DNA of 64,000 bases from Nocardia mangyaensis (GTDB lineage: Bacteria > Actinomycetota > Actinomycetes > Mycobacteriales > Mycobacteriaceae), in assembly GCF_001886715.1 (NCBI RefSeq), contig NZ_CP018082.1, forward strand, positions 62,001 to 126,000, in the 5' to 3' direction. Of this stretch, positions 53,657 to 62,160 are shown piece by piece (position 1 is the first letter of the stretch; each line of letters begins with the position of its first letter). Under the pieces are notes generated by a model. The model was not told the origin of the DNA. It ran no database searches and saw only the letters and a list, made by a program, of their open reading frames with translations. Position numbers and translations under genes: made by a program.

Positions 53657-55528
53657 ATGAAACCTCGTGGACCGCACGATCCCGAAACCCTGGGCCGCTA
53701 CCGCATACTGGCCGCGATCGGCCAGGGCGGGATGGGCCAGGTGCTGCTCGGCCAGGGCCACGACGGTCGGCTGGTCGCGGTGAAGCAGATTCATCCTCAG
53801 TTCACCGGCAGTCCCGAGTTCCGTGCTCGTTTCCGCCGGGAGGTGCTGGCCTCACAGCAGGTCACCGGGGCCTACACGGCGGGGGTAGTCGATCACGACG
53901 CTGATGCCGAGAGCCCGTGGCTGGCCTCGGAATACATCGCCGGACCGTCGCTACAGGAGGCGGTTGGCGAGTTCGGCAAGCTGAACGCGAGCGGGCTCAG
54001 GCTGCTCGCCGCCGGTCTGGCGATGGCGCTGCTCGAAATCCACCGCACCGGACTGATCCATCGCGATCTCAAGCCGAGCAATGTGCTGCTCACCAACGAA
54101 GGCCCGCGGGTGATCGATTTCGGTATCGCCAGGGCGCTCGAGGACGATGTCACCCTCACCGCGACCGGTGCGATTCTCGGTTCACCGGCGTACATGTCAC
54201 CGGAGCAGGCCGAATGCCGCCCGCTCACCACGGCGTCCGATGTGTTCGCGGTGGGTGCGATCCTGGCGATGGCGGCAACCGGCGCCAGCCCGTTCGCGGC
54301 GGCGTCGACCCCGCAGGTGCTCTACAACGTGCTCTACACCACCCCCGATACCAGTGCGGTGCCCGAGGATCTGCGTGCCCTGGTCGACGCGTGCCTGGTC
54401 AAGGACCCAGCACAACGTCCGACCCCGGAGCAACTGCTCGACGCGGCGCGGGACCTGCGCGCCGAGCCGGTCTGGCCGGTCCGTATTCGCCGGCGCATCG
54501 CCGATCACCAGGCCGAGGCGAGCCGGTGGGCGGCGGGCATCGGTGCGGTGGCCGAGCCGCCACCGAGTCGGCGCGCGTTTCACCGCGCCCCACGGCGCAC
54601 CAGCGTGGTCTTCGTCGCCGCGGCGGTCTCGGCGCTCGTGCTGGCCGCCATCGCTTTCACGGGGATCGGGCGTGACGGGCACGCGCAGGCGATGGCGGAT
54701 CCGCCGCTGGCACTGACCGTCGCCGAGGCTCGCCGTCTCGACGTCTGCGAGCTGTTGAAGCCCGATGTCCTGCGCGATTTCGGCAAGCACACTGCCGAAC
54801 TCACCCGCGTCGGTGTCGACGGGTGCAGCACGATCTACGGCTGGGACGAGGACAAGACGTACTTCTCCTTCAATGTCGCCGTCCCGCAGGCCGAGGTCAT
54901 CGGCGGAAAGACGAAGTTCGGCAGCACGATCGGCTGGATGCCGGTGGTAGGGCAGCACAAGGAGGCGGCCGCCTGCGACCGCACGGTCCTGACCCAGAGT
55001 GGTCTGCCCCTGGCCATCACGATGCAGGCCCAGGTGGAGCCGTCGAAGCGCGATGGGTGCCCGGCCGCTGAGCGCGCGCTCGGCGCGGTGGTGCATCGGC
55101 TGTCGGTGAATCCGCCGCTGATCGACTACGAACCCGACTCGGTCCTGCTGCTCGATCCTTGCGCCCTGCTCGACCGCGCGGCGACCATGCCCGTTGTCGG
55201 TGACCCCGCGCTGCGACGGGTACAGGGCCCGCACGGCTGCATGATTGTGGGCAGCGACGGGTTGGTCATCCTCGATTTCGACGACCGGCTGCGCCCCGAT
55301 GTCGGCAGTCGCACCAGGGACGAGACGATGACCGTCGCGGACCGGACCATCCACATCGATCTGCAGTCGCCGCGGCACTGCGTGCTCATCGCCATGCAGC
55401 GGCCGAGCCGCGACGACCAGGCCGAAATCGTCAAACTGGGCTACTACCCGGATGATCCGTCGCCGGACGCCTGCGCCACGGCCGCCGCGCTGTTCGCCCC
55501 CATCCTCGCGGAGTTGCCCACCTCATGA
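53657..55528 (+). CDS. Receptor-type Ser/Thr protein kinase, second of the operon
   Basis: A 623-residue kinase starting three bases after the lipoprotein stop. The domain is complete: GQGGMGQV, Lys43, Glu62, HRDLKPSNV with Asp137, DFG at 154-156, SPEQA. One membrane helix (about 317-336) precedes two extracytoplasmic repeats (LDVCELL...GCSTIYG and LDPCALL...HGCMIVG). Close paralogue of kinase 1 in plan. Its stop overlaps the pseudokinase start as ATGA. Confidence 0.9.
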   Translation: MKPRGPHDPETLGRYRILAAIGQGGMGQVLLGQGHDGRLVAVKQIHPQFTGSPEFRARFRREVLASQQVTGAYTAGVVDHDADAESPWLASEYIAGPSLQEAVGEFGKLNASGLRLLAAGLAMALLEIHRTGLIHRDLKPSNVLLTNEGPRVIDFGIARALEDDVTLTATGAILGSPAYMSPEQAECRPLTTASDVFAVGAILAMAATGASPFAAASTPQVLYNVLYTTPDTSAVPEDLRALVDACLVKDPAQRPTPEQLLDAARDLRAEPVWPVRIRRRIADHQAEASRWAAGIGAVAEPPPSRRAFHRAPRRTSVVFVAAAVSALVLAAIAFTGIGRDGHAQAMADPPLALTVAEARRLDVCELLKPDVLRDFGKHTAELTRVGVDGCSTIYGWDEDKTYFSFNVAVPQAEVIGGKTKFGSTIGWMPVVGQHKEAAACDRTVLTQSGLPLAITMQAQVEPSKRDGCPAAERALGAVVHRLSVNPPLIDYEPDSVLLLDPCALLDRAATMPVVGDPALRRVQGPHGCMIVGSDGLVILDFDDRLRPDVGSRTRDETMTVADRTIHIDLQSPRHCVLIAMQRPSRDDQAEIVKLGYYPDDPSPDACATAAALFAPILAELPTS

Positions 55529-57432
55529 CGATCCAACCGCTGGGCCCCGGTGATCCCGAACGTATCGGCCGCTATCGGCTGCTCGGTGCGCTGGAGCCGA
55601 CCGTGGGATTCCGGCCGATCCTCGCCGCCGCCCCGGACGATTCCCTGGTGGTCGTACATCAGGCTCAGCCGGAGATGCTCGATGAACCGGACTTTCGAAT
55701 CCGGCTGCGGCACAGTGCTATCGCTGGCATGCGGGTATCGGGCGCGTCGAACACCACCGTGCTCGATGTCGATGCCGACGAGGAAAGGCCCTGGCTGGCA
55801 TCGGCGTTCGTGCCCGGCATCCGACTCGATCGAGCGATCCAGACCTGCGGACCACTGCCCGTGCCCGCTGTCCGGGCGCTCGCCGCCGCCCTGGCGACGG
55901 CCCTGCGAGCGGTGCACGCCGCGGGTCTGGTGCACCAGCGAGTGCGCGCCGATTCCGTCCTGTTGACAAGGGACAGTGGATGTCTCGGTGAGATCGGCAT
56001 CACCCCGGCGGCCGGCCCCGCGCCGACCGGAACCGCGACAGTTCTCGGCACCCCGGAGTTCCTTTCGCCGGAACAGGCACTCGGCCTGCAACTCACCCCG
56101 GCGGCCGACGTGTTCGCCCTCGGCTCGGTACTGGCCTTCGCCGCGGGCGGCTTCGCCCCGTTCACCGCCCCGTCGGTGCCCTACATCCTGTTCAACATCG
56201 CCCAGCGCGATCCCGACCTGAGCCGCGTGCCAGAGCCGCTGCGCGAGTTGATCGCCGCATGCCTGCGCAAGGAGCCGGGCGCGCGCCCGACCCCGGCACA
56301 GATCTTGGACTACCTCGGCGGCCCGCCGAGCGGCCCGGCGCCCTGGCCCGCCGACCTCGTCGCCGACATCGACAGCCGCCGACAGCACGTGTCAGCACTG
56401 CTGGCCGCACTGCCACCGGTGGTCGCAGCGGACCCGGTGCCCGCGCGCCCACTTCCCGAAGTTGCCGCCGCGGCGATGGCGAGAGTTCGCGCGTGGACGA
56501 TGGACCACTGGCAGCGAAGCGGCCCGCGGGCCCGGCGCGGACTGGGCGCGGGTCTCGCCGCGCTGCTGCTGCTCGTCACCACGGGCGTCGTCCTGCTCGC
56601 CCGTGCCTCCGGCGAACCCACCCCCGTGACCGGTCTCGCCCTCGCCGAGCTGCGCCGCATCGACGCCTGTCCCTGGCTCGACACGGTCATGGGCGACACG
56701 GTCCCGGTCGTACCGACCCCATTGCCCAGGGACGCCTGGGAGCTGACGCCGACCCCCAGCTGGGGTTGCCGGGCCGTGGCGGGCAAGAACACCATCGAGC
56801 TGACACTCGGTAAGGAGATGGAGTACCTGACCGCACACCAGAGCATCGTCGACGACATCCCGATCATTCATGGCACTCCGCACGGCTGTGTCCGGGTGAT
56901 CGCGAGCCCGGGCGGGGAACACGAGGCCGGCCTGGTCCTCGACTACACCCAGTACGGCGACGAGACGAACTGCGGCACCGCCGATCACCTGATCGCCGAG
57001 TTCGCCCGAACGCTGACGAGCGCACCGCGCGCGGCCGACCGAGGCGACTCCTTGGCCGCCCTCGATCCCTGCGCACTTCTCGATCGCGACAATGTGGCGC
57101 AGCGAATCGGCGCCGTGCCGAAGGCACCGACCATCGCAGATGCTCACACCTGCGAGTGGACCGGCGAGGTGGATCTCACTCTCGATCTGCTCCGTACCAG
57201 CACGCTCACCAGCGGCGACGAAGTGATCACCACCACCGTTGACGGCTTCCGCGTCTTCCTCGACCAGGGCAGATCGAATGCCATCTGCACCAGAGCCGCC
57301 CTCGCACCTGGCTCCGACGAGGAGACGATCGAGATCCAGATATCGGGCATCCCCGATGACCGACGCGACGAGTACTGCGCCGTCGCGGTCGCGGTGCTGC
57401 GCGATGTGGTGACAAAGCTGCCCGCGAGCTGA
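55525..57432 (+). CDS. Membrane pseudokinase with extracytoplasmic Cys repeats
   Basis: A 635-residue protein with the same plan as its two neighbours but without catalytic residues. The Gly-rich loop reads ALEPTVGFRP, the VAVK Lys is His45, the alpha-C Glu is lost, HRDLKPxN reads HQRVRADS (catalytic Asp is Arg139), and DFG reads EIG (156-158). The C-lobe (LGTPEFLSPEQA, ADVFALGSVLAF) persists, so the fold should be kept. A helix at about 340-360 and two repeats (IDACPWL...WGCRA, LDPCALL...TCEWTG) complete it. A scaffold or allosteric partner for the active kinases is inferred. Confidence 0.9.
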   Translation: MTIQPLGPGDPERIGRYRLLGALEPTVGFRPILAAAPDDSLVVVHQAQPEMLDEPDFRIRLRHSAIAGMRVSGASNTTVLDVDADEERPWLASAFVPGIRLDRAIQTCGPLPVPAVRALAAALATALRAVHAAGLVHQRVRADSVLLTRDSGCLGEIGITPAAGPAPTGTATVLGTPEFLSPEQALGLQLTPAADVFALGSVLAFAAGGFAPFTAPSVPYILFNIAQRDPDLSRVPEPLRELIAACLRKEPGARPTPAQILDYLGGPPSGPAPWPADLVADIDSRRQHVSALLAALPPVVAADPVPARPLPEVAAAAMARVRAWTMDHWQRSGPRARRGLGAGLAALLLLVTTGVVLLARASGEPTPVTGLALAELRRIDACPWLDTVMGDTVPVVPTPLPRDAWELTPTPSWGCRAVAGKNTIELTLGKEMEYLTAHQSIVDDIPIIHGTPHGCVRVIASPGGEHEAGLVLDYTQYGDETNCGTADHLIAEFARTLTSAPRAADRGDSLAALDPCALLDRDNVAQRIGAVPKAPTIADAHTCEWTGEVDLTLDLLRTSTLTSGDEVITTTVDGFRVFLDQGRSNAICTRAALAPGSDEETIEIQISGIPDDRRDEYCAVAVAVLRDVVTKLPAS

Positions 57433-57534
57433 ACCCCTTGCGTTCCGCGTGTGATCCGCCGACGGGAGTCGGTAGCGGCCTGGCTCGCCGCGACTTTCCT
57501 GCGCCAGGCGATCGACAAGCTCCCCGACCGCTGA
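57433..57534 (+). pseudogene. Remnant of a kinase C-terminus
   Basis: In frame directly after the pseudokinase stop, 33 further codons end in LRQAIDKLPDR and a second stop. This resembles the shared last residues of the operon's kinases (VLRDVVTKLPAS of the pseudokinase). It looks like the end of a lost tandem copy. The match is short, so this is a suggestion. Confidence 0.4.
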
Positions 57535-57589
57535 CCTCCCCCGCCGCGGGGCATACTCGGACCCGGAGACCACCACGAAGGGGTGCGGG

Positions 57590-58633
57590 ATGGATGAGCT
57601 CGGGGTTGCGATCGTCGGGTACGGGCTGGCCGGGTCGGTGTTCCACGCGCCGTTGATCGCGGCGGATCCGCGGTTGCGGGTCGCGTCGGTGGTCACCTCG
57701 TCGCGGGAGCGGGCCTTGCAGGCGCAAGCCGAGCATCCCGGGGTACGGGTGTGGGCGACGGCCGAGGAGATGTTCGCCGAGGACGAGGATGTCGATCTCG
57801 CGGTGATCGCCGCGCCCAACCGCATGCACGCGGAGCTGGCCACGAAGGCGTTGGCGGCCGGGCTGCCGGTGGTCGTCGACAAGCCGTTCGCGGTGACGGC
57901 CGCCGAAGCCGAAGCGGTGGTCGAGGCCGCCGAGCGGGCGGATCTGCCGCTGAGCGTGTTCCAGAATCGCCGCTGGGACAACGATTTCCTGACCGTGCGT
58001 GGGCTGATGGACGCGGGTGAATTCGGTGAGGTCCGCAGGTTCGAGTCCCGGTTCGAGCGCTGGCGGCCGGTGTCCAAGGGCGGCTGGCGCGAGGTGGGCG
58101 CCGCCGCGGACGGGGCGGGGATTCTGTTCGACCTGGGCAGCCACCTGGTCGACCAGGCAGTGGCGCTGTTCGGTCCCGTCACCGAGGTCTACGCCGAGCT
58201 CGATCGCCGCCGCCCGGACGTCCAGGCCGACGACGACGCCTTCATCGCCCTCACCCACGCCTCCGGCACCCGGTCACAGCTGTGGATGAGTGCCGTTGCG
58301 CCACAACTGGGTCCGCGCCTGCGCGTGCTCGGCTCCGAGAACGGGTACTCCGTGTACGGCCTCGATCCCCAGGAAGCCGACCTGCGCGCGGGCCGCCGCC
58401 CCGACGACGGAAAGCCCTGGGGCACAGTCTCCGCCGACAGCTGGGGCACTTTCGGCGCGGGTGAGGACCTGCGCACCATTCCGACGGTCCCGGGCGACTA
58501 CCCGGCCTTCTACGCGGGCATGGCGGCCACTCTTCTCGACGGTGCCCCGGTCCCCGTGGACCCCCGTGACGCGGTGGAAACCCTGCGCATTCTCGAATAC
58601 GCGCGCCATGTCGCGGGTTCTGCCGAATCCTGA
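57590..58633 (+). CDS. Gfo/Idh/MocA-family oxidoreductase
   Basis: A 347-residue NAD(P)-dependent oxidoreductase. The Rossmann motif VGYGLAGSVFH and AAPNRMHAELATKALAAGLPVVVDKPFAV carry the EKP-like (here DKP) catalytic Lys; the C-terminal substrate domain follows with ILFDLGSHLVDQAVALFG. These enzymes oxidise sugars, inositols or related alcohols. ATG 57590. It ends at a strong terminator. Confidence 0.88.
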   Translation: MDELGVAIVGYGLAGSVFHAPLIAADPRLRVASVVTSSRERALQAQAEHPGVRVWATAEEMFAEDEDVDLAVIAAPNRMHAELATKALAAGLPVVVDKPFAVTAAEAEAVVEAAERADLPLSVFQNRRWDNDFLTVRGLMDAGEFGEVRRFESRFERWRPVSKGGWREVGAAADGAGILFDLGSHLVDQAVALFGPVTEVYAELDRRRPDVQADDDAFIALTHASGTRSQLWMSAVAPQLGPRLRVLGSENGYSVYGLDPQEADLRAGRRPDDGKPWGTVSADSWGTFGAGEDLRTIPTVPGDYPAFYAGMAATLLDGAPVPVDPRDAVETLRILEYARHVAGSAES

Positions 58634-58642
58634 GCACAAAAA

Positions 58643-58669
58643 GCGGGGCGATGCCGAACATCGCCCCGC
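58643..58669. terminator. Bidirectional terminator between oxidoreductase and Rieske genes
   Basis: A perfect 11-base-pair stem GCGGGGCGATG / CATCGCCCCGC with a 5-base loop. The minus strand has five T after it, so it is a textbook intrinsic terminator for the Rieske gene. Confidence 0.9.
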
Positions 58670-58680
58670 CCGTCCACATC

Positions 58681-60216
58681 TCAGAGCTTGCGGGCCCGCA
58701 GCTCGTGACCCTTCGACGTCTTGCAGCGACCCGATTCCAGATCCCACTGCCAGCCGTGCAGGTTGCAGGTGAGGTTGTTGCCTTCCACCACACCGAATTT
58801 CGACAGATCGGCCTTCAGGTGCGGACAGCGTCGCTGAACTTCCCAGCCGTCGAGGTCGATGACGGCGGAATCGTCGTGCGCCTCGGAGAACCAGCCGTCG
58901 GCGTAGGCGATGCGCTCGTCGGTGAGGCACTTGAAGAAGGTGTAGAGGAACTCGTTGTAGCCACCGATGCGCCACGCCTGGAAGCGGGTGGACAGGAAGA
59001 TGGTGTTCACCCAGTCCGGCTCGTTGTCGCGCAGTACGGTGCGCACCAGCTCGGGGGCGATCCGGAAGCCGTAGCGGTAGCGGCCCTCGCCTTCGATCGG
59101 CGCGCGCACGGTGCGGTGCGGGAAGTCCAGCACCACCGTCTCCTCGCCGATCACCAGGCCCACCGGGTAGCCGATGCCGTCGCTGATCAGCGCGCTCTGC
59201 TTCATGATCGGCTCGAACAGTTCCCGCAGCGGCTCGAGCAGTGAACCCTCGCCGGTCTCCCAGGTCGCCTTCTCGGCGGCCAGCACCGGCGCGAAACGCT
59301 CGGCCATCTCGGCGATGTAGGCGGCCTTGTCGCCGTAGATCCGGTCGGGATCGAAGGGGTGGGCCAGGTCGAGGTCCTTGCCGCGCACATCGGCGACCGA
59401 GCCGGGAATCATCAGGATGCCACCGGCGTTGCCGTGGATCTCCATCTGCTCGAGGAACACCATCTGGTCGGGGAAGATGTTGCCCTCGTCGCCGCGGTCG
59501 TCGTTGAGGTAGCGCAGCTCTTCGTCGAGGAACACCGGCGGACCGGCCGACGGGACGACCCAGGTGGCGCCGACCTGCTCGATGTAGGAGCGAGCGCGGT
59601 CCATGCCGCGCTGGCGCTTCTGCTTGCCGAAGTTGGCCTTGGTGCGGGCCGGGATGTCGTAGACGGCCGGATACCAGATGGCGCCCGAGTACTGCAGCAG
59701 GTGGATGTCGATGTCGCCGAACGCGTCGTGGATGACGTCCATGTCCACCGGTCGGGCATCGTTCATGTTGAAACAGGTGGTCTCGCCGTCGGAGACGAGG
59801 ATGCCCGAGTCGCCGATGGGCCCGTCGGCGGGCGCGCGCAGCGCCACGATCATGATGTCGAGCGAACCCTTGGGCCCGGTCACCGTGTGCTTGACCGAGT
59901 CCTGGGTCTCGAAGAACGTGGTGAAGCCCAGTGCCTCGAGCTCACGGCGCAGATCCGGCACCGGGTAGTCGGGCAGCAGGATGGTCGCGTCCTTGTTGAC
60001 GTACTTGCGCAGGTGCGCGGCGTCGAAGTGGTCGCGATGCAGATGGGAGACGTACAGGTAGTCGACATCGCCGAGCGACTCCCAGTCGAGCTGGGTGTTG
60101 TCCGGGAACGGGAACCACGAGGCGAAATAGGCGGGATTGACCCATGGGTCGCACAGGATCGTCCCGGCCGTGGTTCGGATGTGGAAGCCTGCGTGTCCGA
60201 CGCTGGTGATCTGCAC
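58681..60216 (-). CDS. Metallo-beta-lactamase-fold protein with C-terminal Rieske domain
   Basis: A 511-residue fusion. The N-terminal lactamase fold has HAGFHI and SHLHRDHFD (HxHxDH metal motif), like UlaG-type hydrolases. The end is a Rieske 2Fe-2S domain: CPHLKADLS and CNLHGWQWDLESG (CxH and CxxH). Rv3818 of M. tuberculosis is the same fusion. The link of a hydrolase with an electron-transfer centre suggests an oxygenase or redox-controlled hydrolase; the substrate is unknown. ATG 60216. Confidence 0.9.
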   Translation of the reverse strand: MQITSVGHAGFHIRTTAGTILCDPWVNPAYFASWFPFPDNTQLDWESLGDVDYLYVSHLHRDHFDAAHLRKYVNKDATILLPDYPVPDLRRELEALGFTTFFETQDSVKHTVTGPKGSLDIMIVALRAPADGPIGDSGILVSDGETTCFNMNDARPVDMDVIHDAFGDIDIHLLQYSGAIWYPAVYDIPARTKANFGKQKRQRGMDRARSYIEQVGATWVVPSAGPPVFLDEELRYLNDDRGDEGNIFPDQMVFLEQMEIHGNAGGILMIPGSVADVRGKDLDLAHPFDPDRIYGDKAAYIAEMAERFAPVLAAEKATWETGEGSLLEPLRELFEPIMKQSALISDGIGYPVGLVIGEETVVLDFPHRTVRAPIEGEGRYRYGFRIAPELVRTVLRDNEPDWVNTIFLSTRFQAWRIGGYNEFLYTFFKCLTDERIAYADGWFSEAHDDSAVIDLDGWEVQRRCPHLKADLSKFGVVEGNNLTCNLHGWQWDLESGRCKTSKGHELRARKL

Positions 60217-60417
60217 GAGCTGTTTCCTCCTACCAGTATCTGATTCGCCGGATCAGGGGCCCTACGTGGTTACGCAAGCTACCGTCTCCGGGCCCTGACT
60301 GCTCCGGCGGACCAGCCAACCAGGGTAGTGGCTAAATCGTTACGTCACCGATGCAAAAGCCCTCAGTCGTCGCAACGACGGTATTTGTCCGATTTACGGT
60401 GTCGCCCGGAGCAGTGG

Positions 60418-60705
60418 TCACCGCAGGTGAACTGCCAGGTAGTCGCCACGAATCTGGTCGAATCGTATCTCTTCGCCCACGTAGGAGGTGACATTGCCTA
60501 CTTTGCCCGAGTCGCCGGTCAAAGGGGGTGCTGAGAGGTTGCCGGTACTCCGGATATCCCAGGTTTCCGGGTTCACATCGCAGGTCAGGGCGATGGCATA
60601 CTCGGTCTCGTTTGAGTGAAGACGGTTGCTGATGGACTGTCCGAGGTAACGGAGCGCGGTGAGTCGGAGGGTGGCTTCGTCGTAACCGGGCTCGACATCG
60701 GTCCG
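60418..60705 (-). pseudogene. Possible 5'-truncated gene remnant
   Basis: On the minus strand a 95-codon stretch ends YVGEEIRFDQIRGDYLAVHLR and a stop; it includes RYLGQSISNRLHSNETEY and CDVNPETWDIRSTG. It reads like a natural protein, with more A/T in third positions than neighbours, but no good start codon precedes it; the open frame upstream is antisense to the acyltransferase gene. It is either a decayed acquired gene or an unusual small gene. No family was recognised. Confidence 0.35.
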
Positions 60706-60780
60706 CGTACCTCCGCCGGAACACGGCCGACAGCGCAGGAGCCGGCGGTGGCGCCCCTGCCGGACGCGACGATCTGCGAC

Positions 60781-60786
60781 TACGCT
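60781..60786 (+). promoter_or_regulatory. -10 element of a leaderless acyltransferase promoter
   Basis: TACGCT lies nine bases before GTG 60796 and there is no ribosome site, which fits a leaderless transcript. Confidence 0.5.
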
Positions 60787-60795
60787 TGCGAACTT

Positions 60796-61557
60796 GTGGA
60801 ACCCGTCTACCGGTCGATCATCGGCCTGGCCCGAACCGTCTTCTTCCTCGAAGGTCTGAAGTTCACCGTCAAGGGCGCGGAGAACATTCCCGCCTCCGGT
60901 GGTGCCGTGGTGGCGATCAACCACACCGGCTACATGGACTTCACCTACGCGGGACTGCCCGCGCGCACCCCTGGTCGCTACATCAGGTTCATGGCCAAAC
61001 AGGAGGTGTTCGACAACGCCATCTCCGGCCCGATCATGCGCACCCTCAAACACATTCCGGTCGACCGCACGGCGGGCGCCGACTCCTACAAATCAGCGGT
61101 GAAATACCTGCGCGACGGCGAGCTCGTCGGCGTCTACCCCGAGGCCACCATCAGCCGCAGCTTCGAGATCAAGGAATTCAAGTCGGGCGCGGCCCGGATG
61201 GCGCTGGAAGCCGAGGTCCCGATCATCCCGATCGTCATCTGGGGTGCCCAGCGGGTGTGGACCAAGGGTTTCCCCAAGCGCCTCGGCCGCACCAATACCC
61301 CCATCTCGATCGCCGTCGGCGCTCCCATCAAGCCCTACGAACCCGCCGCCGACCTCACCGCCGAGCTCCGCACCACCATGCAGCGATTACTCGCCGAACT
61401 GCAGGAAACCTACGACCACGAGCCCGGCGCCTACTGGGTCCCCAAGCGCCTCGGCGGCAGCGCGCCCTCCCTGGAGGAGGCCACCGCCCTCGACGACGCC
61501 GAAGCCGCCGAACGCCTCGCCCGCAAAACCGCGAAAAACGAGGAACCGGACGTCTGA
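60796..61557 (+). CDS. 1-acylglycerol-3-phosphate acyltransferase-like protein
   Basis: A 253-residue protein from GTG 60796; the frame from 60616 adds an unsupported N-terminus. The acyltransferase motifs are INHTGYMDF (NHxxxxD), then RFMAKQEVF, then VGVYPEATISRSFEIKEFKSGAARMA (EGTRS-like) and VPIIPIVIWG. Members of the Rv3814c-Rv3816c group acylate glycerophosphate lipids at the membrane. The C-terminal tail is charged. Confidence 0.9.
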   Translation: MEPVYRSIIGLARTVFFLEGLKFTVKGAENIPASGGAVVAINHTGYMDFTYAGLPARTPGRYIRFMAKQEVFDNAISGPIMRTLKHIPVDRTAGADSYKSAVKYLRDGELVGVYPEATISRSFEIKEFKSGAARMALEAEVPIIPIVIWGAQRVWTKGFPKRLGRTNTPISIAVGAPIKPYEPAADLTAELRTTMQRLLAELQETYDHEPGAYWVPKRLGGSAPSLEEATALDDAEAAERLARKTAKNEEPDV

Positions 61558-61590
61558 CCTCCGCGCCCGCGGCGGGCCTACGCTGAGGCA

Positions 61591-61905
61591 ATGACCACCA
61601 CGGCGGAGCTGAAAGCCCTGCAAGCGCCGGTGAAGCAGCGGTATCGGGACGACCCGGCCGCCGCCATCACCGCGCTGCGCGCCGACGGCTCCTTCGCCGA
61701 CCTCGGCATCACCTGCACGGTGCGCACTTTCGCCGGCCCCGTGCGGGCCGGGTTGCACCGCGCGACGGGCGGCGACGGCACCGACGCCTGCTCGGGCGAC
61801 ATGCTACTCGAGGCGATAGTGGCCTGCGCCGGGGTGACCTGCCGCAGCGTCGCCACCGCCCTCGGCCTGCCGATAACCGCCGCCACCCGCCCACGATCCG
61901 CGTGA
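61591..61905 (+). CDS. OsmC-family protein, C-terminally truncated
   Basis: A 104-residue protein matching the first 60 percent of OsmC-like proteins (about 170 residues): LKALQAPVKQRYRDDP, ACSGDMLLEAIVACAGVTCRSVATALGLPI, then a novel tail ATRPRSA and stop. The region with the second reactive Cys is missing, so peroxidase activity is unlikely. The tRNA-Gly gene starts 142 bases downstream, hinting at a deletion or insertion event. It may be a pseudogene. Confidence 0.75.
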   Translation: MTTTAELKALQAPVKQRYRDDPAAAITALRADGSFADLGITCTVRTFAGPVRAGLHRATGGDGTDACSGDMLLEAIVACAGVTCRSVATALGLPITAATRPRSA

Positions 61906-62047
61906 ACCGTGCGCTGGTGACCACCTGAGCGCGCGCACCGAGCGTGGCATGGGCCCGACCCGGATTTCGTCTTTCGGGGGGTCAGGCGCTAGAGTTTCTT
62001 CTCGCACGAGGAAGTCCCGGCGACCCCGGAACGGCCTCGATGTGCAC

Positions 62048-62119
62048 GCGGATGTAGCGCAGTGGTAGCGCATCACCTTGCCAAGGTGAGGGTCGCGAGT
62101 TCGAATCTCGTCATCCGCT
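62048..62119 (+). tRNA. tRNA-Gly (anticodon GCC)
   Basis: A full cloverleaf: acceptor GCGGATG/CATCCGC, D stem GCGC/GCGC with loop AGTGGTA, anticodon stem TCACC/GGTGA with loop TTGCCAA (anticodon GCC), T stem GCGAG/CTCGT with loop TTCGAAT. The encoded CCA follows at 62120-62122. Confidence 0.97.
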
Positions 62120-62127
62120 CCACGAAG

Positions 62128-62159
62128 GCCCGGTCGACACTCTGTCGCGCCGGGCTTTT
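62128..62159 (+). terminator. Terminator of the tRNA-Gly gene
   Basis: Stem GCCCGG (62128-62133) / CCGGGC (62150-62155) followed by TTTT. It lies just after the tRNA. Confidence 0.8.
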
Positions 62160-62160
62160 C

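Larger units (their letters stand above)
60217..60795. other. Intergenic region before the acyltransferase gene
   Basis: A 579-base gap with no intact gene. Its middle (about 60330-60620) is lower in GC than its surroundings and holds a coding-like minus-strand remnant, listed separately. The last bases form the acyltransferase promoter. Confidence 0.5.
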
